A DNA stretch of 64,000 nt from Microbacterium gubbeenense DSM 15944 (GCF_000422745.1 NZ_AUGQ01000001.1:62001-126000); one strand, 5' to 3'; counted from the stretch's first letter, positions 1 through 9,738 are shown. Program-made: numbers and translations. The notes: generated by a model not told the origin, from the sequence alone.

Positions 1-338
1 AGAATCGTCGTCTGCCCGTAGAGGTCGCGATCGTCGAGGGCCTGCTTCATGACCTCGCGCACGTCCTTCACGCCCGCCGTGATCGCGGACAGTTCCACGA
101 AACGGCGGCCCGACGAGCGCGCGATCGCTTGCGCGAGCGTCGTCTTCCCCGTGCCGGGCGGACCCCAGAGGATGACCGAGACGGTGCCGGGCTTCGCGGC
201 ATCGGGGTCAGCCAGCGCGACGATCGGAGATCCGGAACCGAGGAGGTGGCCCTGCCCGGCGACCTCGTCGAGCGAGACGGGCCGCATGCGGACCGCGAGA
301 GGGGTCTGCCCCGAGAAGAGCGCGCCGGAGGAATTCAT
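1..338 (-). CDS. rarA: Replication-associated recombination protein A (AAA+ ATPase), N-terminal part
   Basis: N-terminal 112 residues only; the gene runs off the left edge. RarA/MgsA is a clamp-loader-like AAA+ ATPase acting at stalled forks. Seen here: the family's opening block RPVSLDEVAGQGHLLG (about residues 19-34), a Walker A motif GPPGTGKT (59-66) and the conserved FVELSAITAGVKDVR stretch that precedes Walker B. The ATG at 338 is the first start in frame and directly precedes the conserved N-terminus. The Walker B and sensor regions lie outside the window, so integrity cannot be judged. Confidence 0.9.
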   Translation of the reverse strand, partial: MNSSGALFSGQTPLAVRMRPVSLDEVAGQGHLLGSGSPIVALADPDAAKPGTVSVILWGPPGTGKTTLAQAIARSSGRRFVELSAITAGVKDVREVMKQALDDRDLYGQTTI

Positions 339-441
339 CCCACCCACGCTATCCGGTTCGGCGCACTTTCATCCCGGGAATGTCATAGGCTGGGCCCGTC
401 CCTTTCCCCCTTCACGCGGTCGCCGCGCCAAGGAGCCTCTC

Positions 442-1950
442 GTGTCGATCTCCGACAACACCCCCACATCCGACAGCGTCACCGAGCCCGAGAACGCGCC
501 CGACGTCGAGTCCGCCGAGAACGCCGCTGTTCCGGCCGAGCCCGAGGCTGCGGAGCCCGCGACGGCAGAGCCCGAGGCTACCGAGCCCGAGCCCGCCGCC
601 CCGAAGAAGGCGCCGGCTCCGAAGCCCTCCGCCGTGCCGAGCCCGGCCGCGATGGCGCGGCTCGCGAAGCCCGCGGCCCCGACGGCGCCCGTCGTCGCGC
701 CGGCCGCTCCTCCCGCCACGCCCGGCGCGAGCGACTGGGGCCGCGTGGACGAGAACGGCGTCGTCTCCGTCAAGGAGGGCGACGAGTGGCGCGTGGTCGG
801 CGAGTACCCGGACGGATCGCACGACGAGGCGCTGCAGTACTACGTGCAGAAGTTCGATGACCTCGCGTTCAAGGTGCACACGATCGAGCAGCGCCACCAG
901 GCGGGCGGCGCATCGGCATCGGATCTGCGCAAGCAGGCCACGCAGCTGAAGAGCGACGTCGTCGGCGCCGCTGCCGTCGGAGACCTCGCGGAGCTCGACC
1001 GGCGCCTCACGGTGATGGTCGACGAGCTCGCCGAGGCGAGCGCACAGGAGGCGGCGGCGCAGCGCGCGGCCGTCGACCAAGCGATCGCCGACCGCACCGT
1101 GATCGTCGAGAAGGTCGAGGAGCTCGCCGCGCGCGACCCGCAGCAGGTGCAGTGGAAGCAGGCGACGGCCGACCTGAACGCCCTGTTCGCCGCCTGGCAG
1201 GAGCACCAGAAGTCGGCACCGCGCCTTCCCAAGTCGACCGCGCAGGCGCTCTGGAAGCGATTCCGCGACTCGCGCTCGAAGATCGAGCGCGCCCGCCGCG
1301 CCTTCTTCTCCGAGCTCGACGAGGTGCACAAGGCCGCGAAGGCCGACAAGACCCGCCTCATCGAGCGCGCCGAGGCGATGGCCTCGCGCGGCGAGGACGC
1401 GATCCCCGCGTACCGCGACCTCCTCGACGAGTGGAAGCGCCTCGGCCGCGCCGGCCGCAAGGCCGACGACGCGCTGTGGGCCCGGTTCAAGGCTGCGGGA
1501 GACGTGCTCTACGGCGCGCGCGCCGAGCGCTCCCTCGAGGAGCAGGCCGAGTCGAAGCCGCGCATCGAGGCCCGCGAGGCGCTCGTCGTCGAGGCCCGCG
1601 TCGTGGCCGACATCGCGGATCTGAAGAAGGCCCGCCAGACTCTCACCGACATCCAGCGCAAGTGGGACGAGATCGGCCGGATCTTCCCGCGCGAGGTCGA
1701 GCGCGATCTCGACTCGAAGATGCGCAAGATCGAGCTCGCGCTGAAGGACCGCGAGGACGTCGACTGGAAGCGGAACAACCCCGAGACCAAGGCGCGCGCG
1801 AACGACATGGAGACGCAGCTGCGCGAGTCCATCGAGGGATTCGAGAAGGATCTCGAGAAGGCGCGCGCGGCCGGCGACGACCGGGCTGCCCGCGAGGCGC
1901 AGGAGTCGATCGACGCCCGCACGGCGTGGCTGCGCGCCATCGGCGGCTGA
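442..1950 (+). CDS. DUF349 domain-containing protein
   Basis: About 502 aa, GTG start at 442 chosen because AAGGAG lies at 430-435; an in-frame extension further upstream would overlap rarA antisense and is low-quality. The first ~115 residues are an Ala/Pro/Glu-rich, probably disordered linker; the rest is a series of charged helical DUF349 units with recurring W-K-x-x-x-R/G patterns (e.g. LDEWKRLGRAGRKADDALWARF) and predicted coiled coil. No catalytic motif is visible. The function of the actinobacterial family is not settled. It is transcribed divergently from rarA. Confidence 0.85.
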   Translation: MSISDNTPTSDSVTEPENAPDVESAENAAVPAEPEAAEPATAEPEATEPEPAAPKKAPAPKPSAVPSPAAMARLAKPAAPTAPVVAPAAPPATPGASDWGRVDENGVVSVKEGDEWRVVGEYPDGSHDEALQYYVQKFDDLAFKVHTIEQRHQAGGASASDLRKQATQLKSDVVGAAAVGDLAELDRRLTVMVDELAEASAQEAAAQRAAVDQAIADRTVIVEKVEELAARDPQQVQWKQATADLNALFAAWQEHQKSAPRLPKSTAQALWKRFRDSRSKIERARRAFFSELDEVHKAAKADKTRLIERAEAMASRGEDAIPAYRDLLDEWKRLGRAGRKADDALWARFKAAGDVLYGARAERSLEEQAESKPRIEAREALVVEARVVADIADLKKARQTLTDIQRKWDEIGRIFPREVERDLDSKMRKIELALKDREDVDWKRNNPETKARANDMETQLRESIEGFEKDLEKARAAGDDRAAREAQESIDARTAWLRAIGG

Positions 1951-1958
1951 CGCCTCAG

Positions 1959-1967
1959 TTATCCACA
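1959..1967 (+). promoter_or_regulatory. Single DnaA-box-like nonamer
   Basis: TTATCCACA, a perfect match to the consensus DnaA box, in the short gap between the DUF349 gene and the next gene, 10 bp before a long palindrome. Only one copy is present, with no AT-rich unwinding region, so it is not an origin. It could be a regulatory DnaA site or chance. Confidence 0.4.
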
Positions 1968-1976
1968 GGCGCTCCC

Positions 1977-2019
1977 GGACGGGGCCATATCGCGACATAC
2001 TCGCGGTATGGCCCCGTCC
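1977..2019 (+). promoter_or_regulatory. 43-nt palindrome covering a start codon
   Basis: The arms GGACGGGGCCATA (1977-1989) and TATGGCCCCGTCC (2007-2019) are perfectly complementary. Inside them CGCGA/TCGCG (1991-1995/2001-2005) extends the stem, with one U.G position, to 19 bp around a CATAC loop. The ATG of the downstream gene (2008-2010) is in the 3' arm. CATACT (1996-2001) could also be a -10 box 6 nt before the ATG, giving a leaderless mRNA; in that case the palindrome would be an operator over the promoter. Confidence 0.6.
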
Positions 2020-2550
2020 GCGCTCATCGCAGGTTCCCCGCTCTCGATCGCTGAGCTGACCGCCGCGACCCTCGACGGCGACCTCGCGCGCGTCTCGCGA
2101 ACCGCCTACGCCTCCACGGCGCTCCCGGACAGCGTGGGCCTTCGAGCATCCGCCGCCCGCGAGTTCGTGCCCGACGGCTACGCCGCCACGTGGACGACCG
2201 CCGCGTGGATCCACGGCGCCCTCGAGCGCGAGCCCGATCCGCATCACGCGCACATTCTCGAGGGATCGCCGGCCAAGCGGCACTGGCGCGGCGGCCTCGT
2301 CGCCCACTCGTGGCCGCTTCCGCTCATCGACGTCGCCGTGATCGCCGGCACCCCGGTCTCAACGTTCGAGCGCACCTGTTACGACGTCGCGCGCGAGAGC
2401 ATCGAGGATCCGTCGAGCGCGGACGCGTCGCTCGCGCTCGCGGGGTTCCTCGCGCTCGCCGAGCGGCGCGCCGACGTACTCGCCTGGCTCGCCCAGGGCC
2501 GGCGCCTGAAGTTCACGAAACAGGTCGCGGAGATCCTTACGACGAGGTGA
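2008..2550 (+). CDS. Hypothetical protein, 180 aa
   Basis: Not recognised with certainty. The body (TTAAWIHGALEREP, then a central ~50 residues, then a helical C-terminus) resembles the AbiEi-like/'transcriptional regulator' proteins scattered in Microbacteriaceae, but no clear helix-turn-helix is visible and no toxin gene is adjacent. The ATG at 2008 is inside a palindrome and has no Shine-Dalgarno, which fits a leaderless mRNA. Its 3' end overlaps the convergent rel gene by 14 bp. Confidence 0.7.
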   Translation: MAPSALIAGSPLSIAELTAATLDGDLARVSRTAYASTALPDSVGLRASAAREFVPDGYAATWTTAAWIHGALEREPDPHHAHILEGSPAKRHWRGGLVAHSWPLPLIDVAVIAGTPVSTFERTCYDVARESIEDPSSADASLALAGFLALAERRADVLAWLAQGRRLKFTKQVAEILTTR

Positions 2551-4789
2551 CGCGATACACGTCGTAGACGCCCTCGATGCGGCGCACGGCGTTCAGCACA
2601 CGGTCGAGGTGCACGGTATCGCCCATTTCGAACACGTACCGGCTGATCGCCAGCTGGTGGCGGGTGGTCTGCACCGACGCCGACAGGATGTTCACGTGGT
2701 GCTCGGTGAGGATGCGCGTGATGTCGCTCAGGAGCCCTCCGCGATCGAGCGCCTCGACCTGGATGTGCACGAGGAAGATCGCCTTGGAGGCGGGCGCCCA
2801 GGTCACGTCGATCATGCGATCGGGCTCGTTCTTGAGCGAGCCGACGTTCGTGCAGTCGGCGCGGTGCACGCTCACGCCGCTGCCGCGCGTGACGAAGCCG
2901 ACGATCTCGTCGCCCGGCACCGGGGTGCAGCACTTGGCGAGCTTCACGAGGATGTCGGGCGCGCCGCGCACGAGCACTCCGGAGTCGCCCGTGCGCGAGC
3001 GCTCGCGCTGGCTCGCGGTGGGCGGAAGGTCGACGGATCCGGTGGAGTCGTCGGCGGTGCTCAGCGCGTTCTGGATCTTCTCCAGAACCGATTGCGCGGA
3101 GACGTGGCCCTCGCCGACGGCCGCGTACAGTGCCGACACGTCGTCGTACCGCATCTGCGAGATGACGTCGGGCAGCGCCTCCTTGAGGCGCGCGAAGGTC
3201 ACGCTGTTGCGCCGCATGGCGCGGGCGATCGACTCCTTGCCCTGCTCGATCGCCTCCTCGCGGCGCTCCTTCGTGAACCACGCACGGATCTTGTTGCGGG
3301 CGCGCGTGCTCTTGACGAAGCTCAGCCAGTCCTGGCTCGGGCTGGCGTCCGGGTTCTTCGATGTGAACACCTCGACGACGTCGCCAGAGTGCAGTTCGGT
3401 CTCGAGCGGCACCAGCCGCCCGTTGACCTTCGCGCCCATCGTGCGATAGCCGATCTCGGTGTGCACCGCGAAGGCGAAGTCGACGGGGGTGCCGCCGGTC
3501 GGCAGGCCGATGACGCGCCCCTTCGGGGTGAAGACATAGACCTCCTTCGCGCCGATCTCGAAGCGCAGCGAATCGAGGAACTCCCCCGGATCCTTCGTCT
3601 CCGCCTGCCAGTCGCTGATGCGCGCGATCCAAGCCATATCCTGACTCGACGCGTTCGCGTCGGGAGCGCCGCCCGTCTGGGTCATGCGCTCCTTGTACAT
3701 CCAGTGCGCCGCGACGCCGAACTCGGCCTGGTAGTGCATCTCCTGCGTGCGGATCTGGATCTCGACGGTGCGGCCGCCGGGGCCGATCACGGTCGTGTGC
3801 AGCGAGCGGTACAGGTTGAACTTCGGCGTCGCGATGTAGTCCTTGAACCGGCCGGGAAGCGGGGTCCACCGCGCGTGGATCGCGCCGAGCACGGCGTAGC
3901 AGTCGCGCACCGACGGCACGATCACCCGGATGCCGATCAGGTCGTAGATGTCGTCGAACTCGCGGCCCCGGACGACCATCTTCTGATAGACGGAGTACAG
4001 CTGCTTCGGCCGGCCCGACACGGATCCGCGCACGCGCAGGTCGCTGAGGTCGCGACCGACCTCGTCGATCACCTTCTGCACGTACTGCTCGCGCTGCGGG
4101 GTGCGCTGCTTCACGAGGCTGTCGATCTCGTTGTAGATCTTCGGATACAGCACCGCGAACGAGAGGTCTTCGAGTTCGCTCTTGATGGCCTGGATACCGA
4201 GGCGGTGCGCGAGCGGCGCATAGATCTCGAGAGTCTCGGTGGCCTTCTTCTTGGCCTTCTCTGGCGGGACGAAGCCCCAGGTGCGCGCGTTGTGCAGGCG
4301 GTCGGCGAGCTTGATCACGAGTACGCGCACGTCTTTCGACATGGCGACGATCATCTTGCGCACCGTCTCGGCCTGCGCCGATTCGCCGTACTTGACTTTG
4401 TCGAGCTTCGTCACGCCGTCGACGAGGAGCGCGACCTCCTCGCCGAACTCATCGGTGAGCTCGGACAGGGCGTACCCGGTGTCCTCCACCGTGTCGTGCA
4501 GCAGCGCCGCCGCGATCGCGCGGGGCGCGAGGCCCAGCTCCGCGAGGATCTGCGCGACGGCCAGCGGGTGCGTGATGTACGGCTCGCCGCTCTGACGCCG
4601 CTGCGAGCGGTGCTTCTCCTCCGCGACGCGATAGGCCTTCTCGATGAGGCCCACGTCGCCGCGGGGGTGGTTCTGCCGGACCGTGTCGATCAGCTTGCGC
4701 ACCGACGCGTTCGGCTTCGCGCGGGTGAAGATGCGCGGCACCAGCCATCGAAGGCTCGGCCCGGAGGCGGGCGAGGTCGGGTCAGCCAT
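2537..4789 (-). CDS. rel: Bifunctional (p)ppGpp synthetase/hydrolase (RelA/SpoT family)
   Basis: 750 aa, the usual length of long Rel enzymes. Order of domains: HD hydrolase (about 60-210; H74, H98-D99 and EDT 102-104 of the HD/ED motifs present), RelA/SpoT synthetase (about 260-380, with the GIRVIV and YRSLHTTV blocks), TGS (about 420-480, VYVFTPKGRVIGLP), helical/zinc-finger-like region with CC (LAKCCTPVPGDEIVGFVT), and a C-terminal ACT domain (670-750). The intact HD residues argue for a bifunctional enzyme, as in other actinobacteria. Lies downstream of secF in the conserved yajC-secD-secF-rel order. Confidence 0.95.
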   Translation of the reverse strand: MADPTSPASGPSLRWLVPRIFTRAKPNASVRKLIDTVRQNHPRGDVGLIEKAYRVAEEKHRSQRRQSGEPYITHPLAVAQILAELGLAPRAIAAALLHDTVEDTGYALSELTDEFGEEVALLVDGVTKLDKVKYGESAQAETVRKMIVAMSKDVRVLVIKLADRLHNARTWGFVPPEKAKKKATETLEIYAPLAHRLGIQAIKSELEDLSFAVLYPKIYNEIDSLVKQRTPQREQYVQKVIDEVGRDLSDLRVRGSVSGRPKQLYSVYQKMVVRGREFDDIYDLIGIRVIVPSVRDCYAVLGAIHARWTPLPGRFKDYIATPKFNLYRSLHTTVIGPGGRTVEIQIRTQEMHYQAEFGVAAHWMYKERMTQTGGAPDANASSQDMAWIARISDWQAETKDPGEFLDSLRFEIGAKEVYVFTPKGRVIGLPTGGTPVDFAFAVHTEIGYRTMGAKVNGRLVPLETELHSGDVVEVFTSKNPDASPSQDWLSFVKSTRARNKIRAWFTKERREEAIEQGKESIARAMRRNSVTFARLKEALPDVISQMRYDDVSALYAAVGEGHVSAQSVLEKIQNALSTADDSTGSVDLPPTASQRERSRTGDSGVLVRGAPDILVKLAKCCTPVPGDEIVGFVTRGSGVSVHRADCTNVGSLKNEPDRMIDVTWAPASKAIFLVHIQVEALDRGGLLSDITRILTEHHVNILSASVQTTRHQLAISRYVFEMGDTVHLDRVLNAVRRIEGVYDVYRVTSS

Positions 4790-4823
4790 GTCGCATCTCC
4801 GAGTCAGCCCTCATGACCCCATT

Positions 4824-5810
4824 CTAGGCCTCGACCGAGGCGGCCTTCGCCCGCGCCGCGAGCACCTTCCGGTCGTGTTCGCGGATCTTCGGCTCGCGCT
4901 CGCGCATCAGCGAATACAGCGGCGCGGAGACGAACAGCGTCGAGTACGTCGCCACGATGATGCCGACGAAGATCGACAGCGAGATGTCGCTGAGCGTCTC
5001 CGCTCCCATGCCGAACACACCGATGAACAGGATCGCTGCAACCGGCAGCGCCGCGACCACAGACGTGTTGATCGAGCGCACGAGCGTCTGGTTCACACCG
5101 AGGTTCACCGACTCTCCGAACGTGCGATCGCCCTGATCCTCGACCGTATTCTCGCGCACCTTGTCGAACACGACGGTCGTATCGTAGAGCGAATACGCGA
5201 GGATCGTCAGGAACCCGATGACGGCGGACGGCGAGATCTGGAATCCGGCGAGCGAATACACGCCGATCGTGACGACGAGCACGTCGACGAGACCGACGAT
5301 CGCCGCGACCGACATCTTCCAGGTGCGGAAGTAGATCGCCAGCACGAGGAACGTCAGCGCGAGGAAGATCGCGAGGCTCCAGAGGGCCTTCGTCGTCACG
5401 TCCTGACCCCAGGTCGGGCCGACGAAGGAATCGGTCACCTGATCGGCCGAGACGCCGTAGCCCTCGGCGAGGGCCGCGGCGATCGCCCGCGTGTCGTCGT
5501 TCGTGAGCGTCGAGGTCTGGATCTGCAGGTCGCCGCTGCCGAGCTCGGTCACGGACGACTCGGCGTCGGGTGCGACCGACGCGACGGCGTCCGTCGCGAT
5601 CTGCTGGTCGGTCGACGCGGGCGCCGAGATGGTGAACTTCGATCCGCCCGTGAACTCGATCGACAGCGGCACGCTGCGCACGAACGGCGCGAGAGCCGAG
5701 AGCACGACGAGCACGATCGCGATGATGAACCACAGCCGGCGACGAGCGACGAAGGGAATCGACGTCTCGCCGGTGTAGAGGTCGTTGCCGAGCTGATTCA
5801 TGGTGCGCAT
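4824..5810 (-). CDS. secF: Protein translocase subunit SecF
   Basis: 328 aa. SecDF uses the proton gradient to assist late steps of Sec export. The sequence has a first membrane helix (about 25-45), a periplasmic P4 loop beginning IEFTGGSKF, then five membrane helices with the SecF signatures LVDVLVVTIGVYSLAGF and LYDTTVVFDKVREN. The start shares a base with the secD stop (TGATG at 5810), so translation is coupled. An alternative start is the internal ATG three codons in. Confidence 0.95.
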   Translation of the reverse strand: MRTMNQLGNDLYTGETSIPFVARRRLWFIIAIVLVVLSALAPFVRSVPLSIEFTGGSKFTISAPASTDQQIATDAVASVAPDAESSVTELGSGDLQIQTSTLTNDDTRAIAAALAEGYGVSADQVTDSFVGPTWGQDVTTKALWSLAIFLALTFLVLAIYFRTWKMSVAAIVGLVDVLVVTIGVYSLAGFQISPSAVIGFLTILAYSLYDTTVVFDKVRENTVEDQGDRTFGESVNLGVNQTLVRSINTSVVAALPVAAILFIGVFGMGAETLSDISLSIFVGIIVATYSTLFVSAPLYSLMREREPKIREHDRKVLAARAKAASVEA

Positions 5811-7546
5811 CAGTGGTCGCCCTCCGCGTTCGATGTCTGCTTATCGCCGGCCGCCGCGCGGCGCTGTTCCTCGAGCTTGCGCTCGGCGATCGTCTGGCGC
5901 TTCTCGGCCTCGCCGCGGGACCGCTGCGCGCGGCCCTTGGCCGCGGTGGGGCTGCGGAAGCTCGTACGGCTGGTGTGCACGGCGCCGAGCGCGCTCGGAT
6001 CCAGGCCCGACAGCGGGTGACCGCCGCCGAAGAACCGCGTGCGCACCAGCAGCTGCATCACCGGGTGGGTGAACAGCACGAAGATGACGATGTCGATCAC
6101 GGTCGTCAGGCCGAGCGTGAACGCGAAGCCCTTCACCGTGGCGTCCGCCATGATGTACAGCACGACGGCGGCGAGCACGTTGATCGATTTCGCGCTGAAG
6201 ATCGTGCGCTTCGCGCGCGCCCAGCCGTCCTCGACGGCCGCGAACGGCGACTTCCCATCGCGGAGCTCATCACGGATGCGCTCGAAATAGACGATGAACG
6301 AGTCGGCCGTGAAGCCGATCGTGACGATCAGGCCGGCCACGCCGGCGAGCGACAATCGATAGTCGATGCGCCACGAGAGCAGACACAGCATCACGAACGT
6401 GAGGATCGCCATCACCGCGAGCGACGCGATGATCACGAACCCGAGCGCGCGATAGCTGACGAGCAGCACCCAGGCGGCGACGAGCACGAGGCCGATGAGC
6501 CCCGCGACCAGGCCGATCATCAGCTGCTGCGAGCCGAGGGTCGCGGAGATCGTGTCGCTCGAGATGACGTTGAAGGTCATGGGCAGCGCGCCGAAGCGCA
6601 GCTGGTCGGCGAGCACCTTGGCGGATTCCTCCGTGATGCCGCCGCCCGAGATCTGGGCGCTGCCGCCCGTGATCGCCTGGTTCATGCCCGGTGCCGAGAT
6701 GACGTTGCCGTCGAGGACAAACGCGAACTGGTTCTGCACGCCCGTGAGGTTGACGAGGCGCTGGCTGATCTCCGCGAACTTGTCGGCGCCGCTCTTCTCG
6801 CCGTCGCTCGCCGACTTGTCGAAGTCGATGCTCACGAGCCACGAGCCGTTGTCCTGGTTGACGCCGGCCTGGGCATCGACGATGTCGGAGCCGTCGATCT
6901 CGACCGGTCCGAGGATGTACTTCGCCGACCCGTCGGCCTCACAGGTGATCAGGGGCTCGTCGTGCGGCGCGTGCGCCGGGTCGTTGTCCTCGGCCTCGCA
7001 GTTGTACGCGAGCATCTCTGCGTACATCTTGTCGGTGACCCAGTTGAGGTCGCTCGGGTCGGTGGGCTCGGCCGTCGGCTCGTCGGCCAGCGTGGGATCG
7101 GGCGTCGGGTACGGCGTCGACTCGCCGTCGTCGCCGACGAAGGTCGTCGCCGGGTTCGAGGCGTACAGCACCGGGCGCAGCTGCATCTGCGCGCTCGCCT
7201 CGATGCGCTCGCGCTGAGCCTGGTCGGGGTTACCGGGAAGCGCCACGACGAGGTTGTCGGATCCCTGCGTCGTGATCTGCGCCTCCGAGACGCCGGACGC
7301 GTCGACGCGCTGGCGAATGATCTCCACGGCCTGGGCCATCTGCTCGTCCGTGGGCGTGGCACCGTCGGTGTCAGCCTCCATGACGATCTGGGTTCCGCCC
7401 TGCAGATCGAGCGCCAGCTCCGGGACCCACGTGCCTTCCTTGAACACGTGGACACCGGCCGCGTTAGCGCCGAAGAGTACGAGGGTGAGGCCCAAGAGGC
7501 CGATGAGTGCGCGCCAAGCATGGCGCGTGGGAGTGGAAATCGCCAC
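5810..7546 (-). CDS. secD: Protein translocase subunit SecD
   Basis: 578 aa. N-terminal helix, then LDLQGGTQIVMEAD (the D1 motif of SecD), a large extracytoplasmic P1 region containing a low-complexity insert (TPYPTPDPTLADEPTAEPTDPS), and six C-terminal membrane segments including LAGVAGLIVTIGFTADSFIVYFERIRDE. The C-terminal tail is Arg/Lys/Gln rich and probably cytoplasmic. Downstream partner secF overlaps by one base; yajC is 41 bp upstream. Confidence 0.95.
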   Translation of the reverse strand: MAISTPTRHAWRALIGLLGLTLVLFGANAAGVHVFKEGTWVPELALDLQGGTQIVMEADTDGATPTDEQMAQAVEIIRQRVDASGVSEAQITTQGSDNLVVALPGNPDQAQRERIEASAQMQLRPVLYASNPATTFVGDDGESTPYPTPDPTLADEPTAEPTDPSDLNWVTDKMYAEMLAYNCEAEDNDPAHAPHDEPLITCEADGSAKYILGPVEIDGSDIVDAQAGVNQDNGSWLVSIDFDKSASDGEKSGADKFAEISQRLVNLTGVQNQFAFVLDGNVISAPGMNQAITGGSAQISGGGITEESAKVLADQLRFGALPMTFNVISSDTISATLGSQQLMIGLVAGLIGLVLVAAWVLLVSYRALGFVIIASLAVMAILTFVMLCLLSWRIDYRLSLAGVAGLIVTIGFTADSFIVYFERIRDELRDGKSPFAAVEDGWARAKRTIFSAKSINVLAAVVLYIMADATVKGFAFTLGLTTVIDIVIFVLFTHPVMQLLVRTRFFGGGHPLSGLDPSALGAVHTSRTSFRSPTAAKGRAQRSRGEAEKRQTIAERKLEEQRRAAAGDKQTSNAEGDH

Positions 7547-7587
7547 GACAGTGGTGCCTTACGTCGGTCGCCGGAGTGGAAAGTAGA

Positions 7588-8016
7588 TCAGTCGTTCTTG
7601 CGCTCGTCGGTCTCGCCCGACGTCTGCTCGTCATCGAGACGCGCGTCGTCGAAGACCTGCTCCTCGAGGGTAGCGCCTTCGTCGTCCTCGACGAACTCCT
7701 CGTCGACCTCGTCGACCTCGTCGTATTCATCGGCGTCTTCCGCCTGCAGCGACTCCTGGTCGAGAGTGACCGTCTGCGCGTGCACCTCGATCTCGACGCC
7801 CGGAGCGATGGCGATCACGGCGCGCTTGGTGAGGTCGTCGGCGTCGAATGCGACGAGCGTGCCGTAGAGGCCGGATCGCGTCATGACCGGCGTGCCGGGC
7901 GTGAGCGCCTGCTGACGGCTCTCTTCGTCGGCCTGCATCTTCTTCCGGCGACGCGACGAGCTCCAGAACATGAAGATGAGCAGGGCGCCGGCGACGACGA
8001 GAAGAATGATGTCCAT
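7588..8016 (-). CDS. yajC: Preprotein translocase accessory subunit YajC
   Basis: 142 aa from the ATG at 8016, which starts MDIILLVVAGALLIFMFWSSSRRRKK: one membrane helix followed by a basic cluster and the small YajC fold (LTPGTPVMTRSGLYGTLV). Longer in-frame starts add sequence unlike the family. The C-terminal ~45 residues are very acidic (Glu/Asp repeats), an actinobacterial extension. AAAGG about 13 nt upstream is a weak ribosome site. YajC is a partner of SecDF. Confidence 0.9.
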   Translation of the reverse strand: MDIILLVVAGALLIFMFWSSSRRRKKMQADEESRQQALTPGTPVMTRSGLYGTLVAFDADDLTKRAVIAIAPGVEIEVHAQTVTLDQESLQAEDADEYDEVDEVDEEFVEDDEGATLEEQVFDDARLDDEQTSGETDERKND

Positions 8017-8099
8017 AGAGCGGGAGAGCCTTTCGCGGATCGGTGTGACGTGGGTATCGCGTTCAGCACCCAACAAGCCGGGAGATGCCCGGCACATCC

Positions 8100-9116
8100 T
8101 CACGATTGTATGGCATCGGTGGGCTCGGCAAGGCCCAAATGAGCGTATGCATAGGGAGTCGCAACACGGCCGCGCGGGGTTCGGCCCATGAACCCGATGC
8201 GCACGAGATACGGCTCGACGACGCTCTCGATGGTGTCGGGCTCCTCGCCGACCGTGACCGCGAGCGTCGACAGACCGACGGGGCCGCCGCGGAACCGATG
8301 CACGAGAGCATCGAGCACCGCGCGGTCGAGCCGATCGAGGCCGATCGCGTCGACGTCGTACAGGTCGAGTGCCGCGCGCACGCCGTGGAGCGACACCTCC
8401 CCCGCCCCGTGCACGAGCGTCCAGTCGCGCACGCGACGCAGCAGGCGGTTCGCGATTCGGGGTGTGCCCCGCGAGCGACGGGCGATCTCGCCCTGCTGTT
8501 CGGCGTCGAGATCGACGCCGATCATCGACGAGGACCGTTCGACGACGCGCTCGAGCTCGTCGGGCTCGTAGTACTCGAGGTGCGCCGTGAAGCCGAAGCG
8601 GTCGCGCAGCGGGTTCGGCAGCATGCCGGATCGCGTCGTCGCGCCCACGAGCGTGAACGGCGCGAGATCGAGCGGGATGCTCGTGGCGCCCGCGCCCTTG
8701 CCGACCATGATGTCGATGCGGAAGTCCTCCATCGCGAGGTAGAGCATCTCTTCGGCCGCGCGGGCCATGCGATGGATCTCGTCGATGAACAGCACCTCGC
8801 CGGGCGTCAGGCTCGACAGGACCGCGGCCAGATCGCCTGCGTGCTGGATCGCCGGCCCGCTCGTCATGCGCAGCGGGCGCCCGGCCTCGTGGGCCACGAT
8901 CATCGCGAGCGTCGTCTTGCCGAGGCCGGGCGGGCCCGCGAGCAGGATGTGATCCGCGGGCCGATCCTGCATCGCGGCGGCGTCGAGCAGCAGCTGCAGC
9001 TGGCCGCGCACCTTCTGCTGGCCGATGAACTCGCCGAGGCTGTGCGGGCGCAGCGCGCCCTCGACGGCGAGCTCGGTCTCGTCCTGGGGCTCGGGTGAGA
9101 CGACGGGATCAGACAC
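8100..9116 (-). CDS. ruvB: Holliday junction branch migration helicase RuvB
   Basis: 338 aa AAA+ motor of the RuvABC resolvasome. Visible: [20 protein letters not shown] (N-terminal RuvB signature), Walker [10 protein letters not shown] (about 64-72), Walker B LFIDEIHR (about 113-120), sensor GATTRSG (about 158-164), and the C-terminal winged helix with GPVGLSTLA. It overlaps the ruvA 3' end by 8 bp, so ruvA and ruvB are translationally coupled. Confidence 0.97.
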   Translation of the reverse strand: MSDPVVSPEPQDETELAVEGALRPHSLGEFIGQQKVRGQLQLLLDAAAMQDRPADHILLAGPPGLGKTTLAMIVAHEAGRPLRMTSGPAIQHAGDLAAVLSSLTPGEVLFIDEIHRMARAAEEMLYLAMEDFRIDIMVGKGAGATSIPLDLAPFTLVGATTRSGMLPNPLRDRFGFTAHLEYYEPDELERVVERSSSMIGVDLDAEQQGEIARRSRGTPRIANRLLRRVRDWTLVHGAGEVSLHGVRAALDLYDVDAIGLDRLDRAVLDALVHRFRGGPVGLSTLAVTVGEEPDTIESVVEPYLVRIGFMGRTPRGRVATPYAYAHLGLAEPTDAIQS

Positions 9117-9729
9117 GCGTACCGCTCTTACTGGCGGGTCCGAGCGCGGCGAGCGTCAGGCGCAGCAGAGCCTGCACCGATGCGCGATCCGCGTCGGAGG
9201 CGCCCTCGACGACCTGGTCGACGGCCTCGGCCGCCGTGCGTTCGGGCCAGCCGAGGCCCGTGAGCGCCGCGATCACCTGGGCCGAGACTCCCGCCGGAGC
9301 CGATGCGCCGCTCGCGCCCGCAGGGGCCGGCGCATGCAGCTTGCCCTGCAGCTGCAGGGCGATGAGCTTCGCCGTCTTCGGGCCGATGCCGCTGACCTTG
9401 CGGAACGGCTTGTCGTCTTCTGCCTCGACGGCCGAGGCGATCTGATCGATCGTTAGGACCGAAAGAATGCCGAGCGCCGACTTCGGGCCGACGCCGTTCA
9501 CGCCGAGCAGCACGCCGAACACCTCGAGCTCGTCGCGCGTCGCGAAGCCGAAGAGGCTCAACGCGTCTTCGCGTACGACGAGGTGGGTGTGCAGGAACAG
9601 CTCGTGACCGTGGCCGGCGGTGCGCGCCACGTCGGGCGGAACCGCGACCGAGTATCCGACGCCGGACACGTCGATCACGACGCTGTCGGCCGCGGTGTGC
9701 ACGACGGTGCCGCGAACAGAAGAGATCAT
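9109..9729 (-). CDS. ruvA: Holliday junction DNA-binding protein RuvA
   Basis: 206 aa. N-terminal OB fold ([20 protein letters not shown]...), tandem helix-hairpin-helix motifs ([14 protein letters not shown] and [16 protein letters not shown]), an Ala/Gly/Pro-rich linker, and the C-terminal RuvB-interacting three-helix domain. RuvA holds the four-way junction and loads RuvB. Follows ruvC with a 9-bp gap. Confidence 0.97.
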   Translation of the reverse strand: MISSVRGTVVHTAADSVVIDVSGVGYSVAVPPDVARTAGHGHELFLHTHLVVREDALSLFGFATRDELEVFGVLLGVNGVGPKSALGILSVLTIDQIASAVEAEDDKPFRKVSGIGPKTAKLIALQLQGKLHAPAPAGASGASAPAGVSAQVIAALTGLGWPERTAAEAVDQVVEGASDADRASVQALLRLTLAALGPASKSGTRV

Positions 9730-9738
9730 CGCCCCAGG

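Noticed and set aside
1951..2007. Chromosomal origin of replication suggested by TTATCCACA
   Set aside because: Only one box, no AT-rich region and no dnaA/dnaN/gyrB neighbours.
2008..2550. Type IV toxin-antitoxin antitoxin (AbiEi)
   Set aside because: Only a loose resemblance; no AbiEii-type nucleotidyltransferase toxin is adjacent (the neighbour is rel).
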